From Actinomycetota bacterium (GTDB lineage: Bacteria; Actinomycetota; Thermoleophilia; Gaiellales; Gaiellaceae): a stretch of DNA of 64,000 bases. Position 1 is the first letter of the stretch, and each line of letters starts with the position of its first letter. Position numbers and translations under genes: made by a program. The notes under the pieces are model-generated. The model made no database searches. It was not told the origin of the DNA and saw only the letters and a list, made by a program, of their open reading frames with translations. Below are positions 58,712-64,000 of the stretch, piece after piece. Location of the stretch: assembly GCA_003161615.1 (NCBI GenBank), contig PMOB01000016.1, positions 80,030-144,029 of the forward strand, in the 5' to 3' direction.

Positions 58712-59247
58712 TGCGGCGCCTCGAAGAGGGTGACGCGGCTCTGCCCGTACTTGCGGGAGGTGCGGAGCGGCAGCGGCAGCTCCGGCTCGGTGCGCGCGTC
58801 GGTCTCGACGACGAGGAGCCCGTCCGGCGCGAGCAAGGACGGGAGATGGTGCGCGAGGCGTGGCTGGATCTCGGTGAGCATGCCGTAGGGAGGGTCGACC
58901 AGCACGAGATCGTACTTCGCGCCCGCCATCGCCTCCTGCGCGATCGTCAAGAGCGCGTCACCGCGGACGACGCGCGCGCCTGTCAGCCGCAGCTTCTCGA
59001 GGTTCCGCGAGATCGCCCGGACGGCGTCGCGATCGGACTCGACGAAGACGGCGGACGTGGCGCCGCGAGACAGGGCCTCGATCCCGAGTGCGCCGGAGCC
59101 GGCGAAGAGGTCGAGGACGCGGGCGCCGTCGAGCGGGCCGACGAGGTTGAAGACGTTCTCGCGGACCCGGTCGGAGGTCGGCCGCGTGTCCCGGCCGCGT
59201 GGCGCGACGAGCGTGTGTCCCTTCCGGCTGCCGGCAATGACGCGCAT
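58708..59247 (-). CDS. rsmD: 16S rRNA (guanine(966)-N2)-methyltransferase
   Basis: 179 residues. MRVIAGSRKGHTLVAPRG and TRPTSDRVRENVFNLV start the protein; motif I is VLDLFAGSGALGIEALSRG and motif IV LVLVDPPYGM. It methylates G966 in the 30S subunit. The ATG at 59247 is preferred to one at 59274: the family begins at this point and TACGAT ends 7 nt before it. Confidence 0.94.
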   Translation of the reverse strand: MRVIAGSRKGHTLVAPRGRDTRPTSDRVRENVFNLVGPLDGARVLDLFAGSGALGIEALSRGATSAVFVESDRDAVRAISRNLEKLRLTGARVVRGDALLTIAQEAMAGAKYDLVLVDPPYGMLTEIQPRLAHHLPSLLAPDGLLVVETDARTEPELPLPLRTSRKYGQSRVTLFEAPQ

Positions 59248-59254
59248 CCGGCAG

Positions 59255-59260
59255 ATCGTA
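59255..59260 (-). promoter_or_regulatory. -10 box of the rsmD operon
   Basis: TACGAT on the minus strand ends 7 nt before the ATG at 59247, directly after a stem-loop. Confidence 0.45.
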
Positions 59261-59291
59261 GGGAGGGCGACCATGCGGCCGCCCTCCTTTT
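59261..59291. terminator. Stem-loop between the secreted-protein gene and rsmD
   Basis: GGAGGGCG (59262-59269) pairs with CGCCCTCC (59280-59287) around a 10-nt loop and is followed on the plus strand by TTTT. As a plus-strand terminator it would face no plus-strand gene; on the minus strand, where both neighbours lie, the hairpin lacks a T-run. It may end the transcript of the secreted-protein gene or sit upstream of the rsmD promoter. Confidence 0.35.
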
Positions 59292-59305
59292 CGTTCAGGC
59301 CGAGC

Positions 59306-59746
59306 TCAGTGGTGGGCGCCTAACCGTTCCAGGCTCGAGAAGTGCTTCGCTCCGGCCGCCCCGACGAGGCTCGCGCACCCCAGCGACGCGTCGCTCGTGT
59401 TCAGCGTGAGGAGCGTGTACGTCGGCGTGCCGGAAGTGAGATCGAGCGCCGTCGTCAGCGACTGATGGGCCCCACTGTCGGTGAACGAGTAGCCGAACGT
59501 CCCACCCGGGTCGCCGTTCTGGACGACCCCGACAGTCTGGTGGAGCATGCATCCGACCACTACTCCGGCCAAGAGGTTGACGTCCTTCTGCGCCGACTTC
59601 GCCTCCTTGCTCAGCGCCGCGACCTGCTTCTTGAGCGCGGCGAACTGCTTGGCGGTCGGTGTCGCCTGCTGTCCGCCGGGCGCGGCCGCGACGTACATCG
59701 CGCCCGCGACGGCCGCGAACGCGAGCAACGTAAGGAAACGCTTCAT
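59306..59746 (-). CDS. Secreted protein with coiled-coil segment, unknown function
   Basis: 146 residues. A signal peptide (KRFLTLLAFAAVAGAMYVAAA) is followed by a short helical segment (AKQFAALKKQVAALSKEAKSAQ) with heptad pattern, then a Gly/Thr/Ser-rich region with two cysteines (VVGCMLHQT; LGCASL). GGGGGAGGG lies before the ATG and fixes the start. No family is recognised. It separates recG from rsmD. Confidence 0.65.
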   Translation of the reverse strand: MKRFLTLLAFAAVAGAMYVAAAPGGQQATPTAKQFAALKKQVAALSKEAKSAQKDVNLLAGVVVGCMLHQTVGVVQNGDPGGTFGYSFTDSGAHQSLTTALDLTSGTPTYTLLTLNTSDASLGCASLVGAAGAKHFSSLERLGAHH

Positions 59747-59766
59747 CGCACCCTCCCCCTTTGACA

Positions 59767-59781
59767 TCCGCGATCCGCGGA
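59767..59781. repeat. Short perfect inverted repeat upstream of the secreted-protein gene
   Basis: TCCGCG-ATC-CGCGGA lies 21 nt upstream of the ATG at 59746. On the minus strand two TTGAC-type hexamers (TTGACA at 59820-59815 and TTGACT at 59797-59792) lie upstream, without a good -10. It could be an operator in the promoter region of the secreted-protein gene. Confidence 0.35.
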
Positions 59782-59832
59782 CTGTCACCGGAGTCAACCG
59801 CGCAAGCGTCGCCCTGTCAATTGGAGTACGAA

Positions 59833-61920
59833 CTACGCGAGTGCTTCGCGCTCGACGTCCGCGAAGAGTGCTTCCGCGACGTCGTACAGCGGGCCGGCTC
59901 CGACCGACGGCGCTGCCGCGCGGGCTCGCTCGAGCAGGTCACGGTCGCGGCGTAGATGCGCGAAGCGGAGGTCGGAGAGACCCGACTGCCGCGTCCCCAG
60001 GAGCGCCCCGCCGCCACGCAGCTCGAGATCCACCTCGGCGAGCTCGAAGCCGTCGCTCGTCTCCACCAGCGCCTCGAGACGCGCGTGCGCCGACTCGGTC
60101 AGCTCCTCCTTCGCCCGCGAGACGAGGAGGCAGTAGGACTGCTCGGCGCCGCGACCGACGCGCCCGCGCAGCTGGTGAAGCTGCGCGAGGCCGAAGCGGT
60201 CGGCCTCCTGGACGATCATCACCGTTGCGTTCGCGACGTCGACGCCGACTTCGATCACGGTCGTCGCGACGAGAACGTCGAGCTCGGACGCCTTGAAGCG
60301 CGCCATCAGCTCGCGCCGCTCAGGCGTCTTGAGGCGGCCGTGCACGCAGCCGACGCGGAAGTCCTTCAGCTCCGCGCGACGCAGCCGCTCGGCTTCCGCC
60401 TCCGCGGCGCGCGCGAGCGACGTCTCGGACATCTCGATCAGCGGGCAGACGACGTACGCCTGGCGTCCTTCCCGCAGGAGCCGCGTCAGCCGCGTGTACG
60501 CCTCGGACGCACGCTCCTCCGTGATCCAGCTCGTGATCACCGGCTTGCGCGACGCTGGCGGCTTGGCGATCTCGGAAACCGCAAGGTCGCCGTAAACCGT
60601 GAGCGCGAGCGTGCGCGGGATCGGCGTCGCGGTCATGTGGAGAACGTGCGGCGCGCGGCCGCTCGCGATCGCTGAGCGCTGCTCGACGCCGAAGCGATGC
60701 TGCTCGTCGACCACTGCAACCGCGAGGTCCCGCAGCTCGACTCCTGACTGGATCAGCGCGTGCGTGCCGACGACGACGTCGGCGTGGAGCGCCCGCTCAC
60801 GCTCGGCCTTCTTCGACGAGCTCGTGAGGAGTGCGCAGCTGACGCCGAGCTCGAGACAGAGATCCGCGACGGTGAGGAAGTGCTGCTCGGCCAGCGTCTC
60901 GGTTGGCGCCATGAGCGCGCCTTGCCGGCCGTTCTCGACGGCGCGCAGGAGGGCGTAGAGCGCGACGACCGTCTTGCCGGATCCGACGTCGCCCTGCAGG
61001 AGGCGCTGCATCGGCACCGTCCGGCCGAGGTCGCCGTCGATCTCGCGGATCGCCTGCTCCTGGTACGGCGTCAGCGCGAACGGCAGCGCCTTGCGGTAGC
61101 GGTGGATCAGCTCGCCCGGCTCGCCGAGCCCGGGCGCGAGCGTCCGCTCCCGCTCCGCGACGCGGCGCGCGATGCCGATCTGGAGGACAAGCAGCTCTTC
61201 GAAGGCGAGCCGCCGGCGGCCCTCCTCCGCTTCGTCGAGGTCGCGTGGGCGGTGGACGGCGGCGAGCGCGTCGCGCTTCAGCGCCAGGCCCTCCCGCTCG
61301 CGCAACTCGGCCGGCAGCGGATCTGCAACGTCGACGGCGAGCGGTAGCGCCGCGTCCACGACCTTCCGCACCGTCGCGGCTGCGATCTCCTCGGCGGCGG
61401 GATAGACAGGAGCGAAGTCGGCGGTGGCGCGCGTTTCGCCAAGGTCGTACGAACGCGGCTCGAAGCCGAAGCGCCCGAGCTTGCCGCGCAGCCGGATCTG
61501 CGTCCCCGGCACGAGCTTGTCGGCGAGCCACGGCTGGTTGAACCACGTCACGCTCACCGACGCGCTGCCGTCGTCGACCCGCGCGACGATCCGCGTGCGC
61601 CGGCTGCGCATCGGCTTCTTCTCCACCTTGATGACCCGGCCGGCGATGACGACCTCCTCACCCTGCCGCAGCGCCGCGATCGAGACCTCGTCAGCGGCCG
61701 TCTCATAGCGGCGCGGCCGATGCTCGAGGACGTCGCGGACGGTGGAGAGGCCGAGCTTGGCGAGCTTGCGCTGGATGGTCGGGCCGACGCCGGGCAGCGT
61801 CTCGAGGCCGAGCTCGAGGCGGTCAGGGCGGAGTGCGCGGGGTGGCGGCGGCCAGGCCTCCGGTGGGTCCAGGCCTGCAAAAACCGTCTGTCGACGGGTG
61901 GCTGTCATCGTCCGAGGCAC
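59833..61920 (-). CDS. recG: ATP-dependent DNA helicase RecG
   Basis: 695 residues. The wedge domain has LPGVGPTIQRKLAKLGLSTV and an OB fold (ARVDDGSASVSVTWFNQPWL); helicase motifs are LLQGDVGSGKTVVALYAL (Walker A), VVDEQHRFG (DEQH box), MTATPIPRTLALTVYGD, TTVIEVGVDVANAT and HQLRGRVGRG. It reverses stalled forks and branches. The length is normal. GTG at 61920; an ATG four codons later is an alternative. It lies 40 nt after the fakB-like gene, as next gene in that operon. Confidence 0.96.
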   Translation of the reverse strand: MPRTMTATRRQTVFAGLDPPEAWPPPPRALRPDRLELGLETLPGVGPTIQRKLAKLGLSTVRDVLEHRPRRYETAADEVSIAALRQGEEVVIAGRVIKVEKKPMRSRRTRIVARVDDGSASVSVTWFNQPWLADKLVPGTQIRLRGKLGRFGFEPRSYDLGETRATADFAPVYPAAEEIAAATVRKVVDAALPLAVDVADPLPAELREREGLALKRDALAAVHRPRDLDEAEEGRRRLAFEELLVLQIGIARRVAERERTLAPGLGEPGELIHRYRKALPFALTPYQEQAIREIDGDLGRTVPMQRLLQGDVGSGKTVVALYALLRAVENGRQGALMAPTETLAEQHFLTVADLCLELGVSCALLTSSSKKAERERALHADVVVGTHALIQSGVELRDLAVAVVDEQHRFGVEQRSAIASGRAPHVLHMTATPIPRTLALTVYGDLAVSEIAKPPASRKPVITSWITEERASEAYTRLTRLLREGRQAYVVCPLIEMSETSLARAAEAEAERLRRAELKDFRVGCVHGRLKTPERRELMARFKASELDVLVATTVIEVGVDVANATVMIVQEADRFGLAQLHQLRGRVGRGAEQSYCLLVSRAKEELTESAHARLEALVETSDGFELAEVDLELRGGGALLGTRQSGLSDLRFAHLRRDRDLLERARAAAPSVGAGPLYDVAEALFADVEREALA

Positions 61921-61960
61921 CGAGCGAACGTGAGTATCCCGCCCGGACCGGACGTCAGAC

Positions 61961-62818
61961 CTAATCCCGGAACCAGAAGAGCGCGAGCGTGCCCGGGCCG
62001 GCGTGAGCGCCGATCACCGCTCCGAGCGTCACCACGAGCTCCAGCTCCGCATTCGGACGCTGCTCCCGCACGAGCTTCTCGAGCTCCGCCGCCCGTTCGG
62101 GCGCCGCCGCATGCGCTACCGCGAGCCGCCAGCCCGGTTCGTCCTGCGTCTGCGTCTCGAGGGCCTGCGCGAGCTCGGCGAACGCCTTCCGCTCGCCGCG
62201 CACCCGCTTCACCGGCACGACCTCGCCGTCGGAGATCGAGAGGATCGGCTTGACGTGGAGCAGACCGCCGGCGAATGCGGCCGCCTTGCCGATCCGCCCG
62301 CCCCGGGCGAGAAACTCGAGGGTGTCCACCGTGAAGAGGACCCCGCGCTCACGCCGATAGCGCGCGACAAGCTCGTCGATCTCCTCGTCGGTCGTGCCGC
62401 GCTCGAGCCGGCGCTGGATCGCGAGCGCGAGCAGCCCGATCGACGCCGACGCCGTCTCGGTATCGATCGCGCGGACGCGGCCGTCGCCGAGCTCCTCCCC
62501 GGCCGTCTCGGCGCTCGCGAACGTCCCTGAGACCTTGGCCGAGACATGGAGGGAGAAGATCCGCTCATAACCCTCGAGCTCGCGGTAGCAGGCGAGGAAA
62601 TCCCCGGGCGTCGGCTGTGACGTGCGTGGAAACTCGGGATCGGACTGCAGTCGCCGGTAGAAGGCGTCGGCGTCGATGTCGACTCCGTCGCGGAAGCTGT
62701 CGTCGCCGAACCGGACGTAGAGCGGCACAACGCGCCAGTTGGGGAAGCGCTCGGCGGCGTCGGGAAGGTCGGCGGTCGAGTCGAGGACGATCGCGGTGTT
62801 CTGCGCGGTGAGGTTCAC
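61961..62818 (-). CDS. DegV family protein, fatty-acid-binding FakB-like
   Basis: 285 residues. IVLDSTADLPDAAERFPNW, RTSQPTPGDFL and the phosphotransfer loop SLHVSAKVSGTFASA, then ARGGRIGKAAAFAGGLLHVKPIL, are DegV signatures. FakB proteins hold a fatty acid for phosphorylation by FakA. The GTG shares GTGA with the receiver gene; the FakA-like gene lies just upstream of that. Function as the FakB partner is inferred from the family and from the neighbours. Confidence 0.88.
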   Translation of the reverse strand: MNLTAQNTAIVLDSTADLPDAAERFPNWRVVPLYVRFGDDSFRDGVDIDADAFYRRLQSDPEFPRTSQPTPGDFLACYRELEGYERIFSLHVSAKVSGTFASAETAGEELGDGRVRAIDTETASASIGLLALAIQRRLERGTTDEEIDELVARYRRERGVLFTVDTLEFLARGGRIGKAAAFAGGLLHVKPILSISDGEVVPVKRVRGERKAFAELAQALETQTQDEPGWRLAVAHAAAPERAAELEKLVREQRPNAELELVVTLGAVIGAHAGPGTLALFWFRD

Positions 62819-63192
62819 TCGACGCCGGCGGCTGCCTGCCGGATCGCAGCGACGATCTCGTCGAGCTCCTGGTCCTTCCGCAGGCACAAAACCGCGCCAG
62901 CGTTGAGCAGCGCCTCCCGCTGCCCTTCGTCCGCGGACGCGGTGAGCGCAACGACGGCGAGGCCCGGCACCTTCGCGAGGAGCTCCGTCGTCGCCTGAAT
63001 CCCGTCGACCGACGGCATCCGGTAGTCGACGAGGACGACGTCCGGCCGGTGCTCGAGCGCAGCTGCGACCGCAGCCGCGCCGTCGCCGACCGACGCGACG
63101 ACATCGACTTCGCCCCGCATTCCAAGTAGCAATTCCAGTGCCTCGCGGAAGACGTCGTTGTCCTCCACGAGCACGACCCGCACTCGCCGCAT
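62815..63192 (-). CDS. Stand-alone response regulator receiver (CheY-like)
   Basis: 125 residues, one complete receiver domain and nothing else. The acidic pair is E10-D11 (LVEDND), the phosphorylated Asp is D56 (VLVDYRMPSVDG), T84 lies in VALTASAD and K106 in LCLRKDQ; all functional residues are present. There is no DNA-binding or other output domain and no histidine kinase gene in view. It sits between the fakA-like and fakB-like genes, sharing GTGA with the latter. TAGGGT ends 8 nt before its ATG. Confidence 0.9.
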   Translation of the reverse strand: MRRVRVVLVEDNDVFREALELLLGMRGEVDVVASVGDGAAAVAAALEHRPDVVLVDYRMPSVDGIQATTELLAKVPGLAVVALTASADEGQREALLNAGAVLCLRKDQELDEIVAAIRQAAAGVE

Positions 63193-63200
63193 TGCAGACA

Positions 63201-63206
63201 ACCCTA
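63201..63206 (-). promoter_or_regulatory. -10 box of the receiver gene, overlapping the fakA-like stop
   Basis: TAGGGT on the minus strand, whose TAG is the stop codon of the FakA-like gene, ends 8 nt before the receiver ATG at 63192. Confidence 0.35.
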
Positions 63207-64000
63207 TTCCGATCCGAGAAGAAGTGGGTAGTGCGGCTGGCCGCCTTCGTGCACCTCGATCTCGACGTCGGGATGGGCAGCGGCGATGCGATCGAGGAGA
63301 CCGCCGAGCGCGGGCGCGCCGGCCCCCGTCAAGAGCGTGAGCATCCAGCGCGAATCGCCGAGGAGACGGTCGGCGACCGCGAGCACGACGTCGTCGAATT
63401 CGTCGCCGCCGGCGACCGGCTCGCCACCCACAAGCCCGAGCCACTGACCGTTACGGATCGCGACGCCGTTCAGCTGGACATCGCGCGACGCGCGGGTCAC
63501 CTCTCCCGCGGCGACGGCGTCGGCGGACTCGCGCATCTCGGCCGCGTTCTCCGCCGCGCTACGCGAACCGTCGAAGGAGACGAGGGCGGCGAGACCGGCA
63601 GGAATCGAGTCCGTCGCGACGATTTCCACCGGACGGTCGGCGTGCTGCGCCGCCTGCTCCGCCGCGAGGCGGACGTTCGAGTTGTTCGGCAGGAGGATCG
63701 CCTCGTCGGCCGCGAGCTCCTGCAGCGCTCTGAGCAGCTCCGCGGTGGACGGGTTCGACGTCTGGCCGCCCTCGACGATCCGGATCGGGCCGACCGGCTC
63801 CGCGACGCTCTCGAAGAGGCTGCGGTTTCCGTCGCCCGCGACGACGGCGACGACGCCGCTCGCAGCACGTTCGACCGGATCGGGGACGACCGACAAGCGC
63901 CGCTCCCGCTGCTCCTGCTGCTCCTGCATGTTCGCGATCTCGACTCCGTCGATCGTTCCGGCGGCCGTGCCGAGCGTGAGCGCGGCGCCGGGATCGTCGG
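63204..64000 (-). CDS. DAK2-domain protein YloV/FakA-like, C-terminal part (runs off window)
   Basis: About 265 codons are visible; the N-terminal kinase (DhaL/DAK2) domain lies beyond the right edge. The visible part has IRIVEGGQTSNPSTAELLRA and AILLPNNSNVRLAAEQAAQ, which closely match YloV/FakA proteins, and ends in a DegV-like domain (MLTLLTGAGAPALGGLL; YPLLLGSE). FakA phosphorylates fatty acids held by FakB to give acyl phosphate. In mycobacteria a DAK2 gene also precedes recG; here a receiver and a DegV gene lie between them. Confidence 0.85.
   Translation of the reverse strand, partial: DDPGAALTLGTAAGTIDGVEIANMQEQQEQRERRLSVVPDPVERAASGVVAVVAGDGNRSLFESVAEPVGPIRIVEGGQTSNPSTAELLRALQELAADEAILLPNNSNVRLAAEQAAQHADRPVEIVATDSIPAGLAALVSFDGSRSAAENAAEMRESADAVAAGEVTRASRDVQLNGVAIRNGQWLGLVGGEPVAGGDEFDDVVLAVADRLLGDSRWMLTLLTGAGAPALGGLLDRIAAAHPDVEIEVHEGGQPHYPLLLGSE

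Noticed and set aside
59248..59274. ATG at 59274 as start of rsmD
   Set aside because: It adds nine residues not found in the family and lies inside the stem-loop upstream of the -10 box.
1..64000. CRISPR arrays, insertion sequences, prophage genes, integrases or rRNA
   Set aside because: No direct repeats with regular spacers, no transposase or integrase motifs, no phage structural genes and no rRNA-like sequence were seen.

Overview
The window reads as chromosomal DNA of a high-G+C actinobacterium, probably of the class Thermoleophilia (inference; no rRNA or other decisive marker is present). Supporting points are strong G/C bias at third codon positions, frequent GTG starts, a SepIVA-like coiled-coil gene, a DUF2630 gene, and a cluster order (fakA/fakB, recG, rsmD, coaD, sepIVA-like, yceD, rpmF, plsX, acpP, rnc, smc, ftsY, ffh, rpsP, khpA, rimM, trmD, lepB, rplS, rnhB, yraN, comM, dprA) typical of Gram-positive core genomes. 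I found about 73 protein genes and one tRNA. I saw no insertion sequence, prophage, CRISPR array or rRNA. Coding density is very high: the longest non-coding stretch is 177 nt (33743-33919) and no gene-free stretch reaches 300 nt.

Layout. 1-8.2 kb: a surface-polysaccharide locus with two AP-superfamily phosphohydrolases, a polysaccharide deacetylase, a Wzx-like flippase, an ATP-grasp ligase, a methyltransferase and a GT4 glycosyltransferase. 8.2-16.1 kb: DUF2630, tRNA-Leu(UAA), DsbB and a DsbA-like protein, RmuC, thioredoxin reductase, a CorA-type transporter, a GST-like protein, a PAS/zinc-ribbon protein, a cation/proton antiporter and YqgE. 16.1-25 kb: methyltransferase, endonuclease III, a two-subunit AddAB/AdnAB-like helicase-nuclease, a small zinc ribbon protein and topoisomerase IB, which together form a DNA maintenance block. 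25-31.3 kb: an isocitrate/isopropylmalate-type dehydrogenase, an HD-GYP protein, DedA, the three-gene NAD(P) transhydrogenase and an FAD oxidoreductase. 31.3-59.3 kb: the long, mostly minus-strand core cluster (competence, DNA methylase, RNase HII, ribosomal proteins, signal peptidase, SRP and its receptor, aminopeptidases, SMC, RNase III, lipid precursor synthesis, CoA synthesis), interrupted by a few accessory genes. 59.3-64 kb: a secreted protein, RecG and a fatty acid kinase locus (FakB-like, a lone receiver, FakA-like) running off the right edge.

Gene expression logic. Genes inside operons are joined by 4-nt ATGA/GTGA overlaps. Genes at the head of a transcription unit fall into two classes: a minority with good Shine-Dalgarno sequences, and about twenty in which a TANNNT box ends 6-10 nt before the start codon, the arrangement expected for leaderless mRNAs. 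All eight converging gene pairs overlap or lie within 10 nt of each other, leaving no room for ordinary terminators.

The points I rate most worth following are a CheY-like receiver translationally coupled between fatty-acid-kinase homologues, an SMC protein with strongly shortened coiled coils, the leaderless promoter pattern with stop codons reused as -10 boxes, the glycan locus with its ATP-grasp/deacetylase/phosphohydrolase combination, an orphan DNA methylase beside comM-dprA, a six-cysteine signal peptidase, and yraN and rnc, which lack a conventional well-placed start codon. Functional calls rest on motif recognition by eye; no database search was run.
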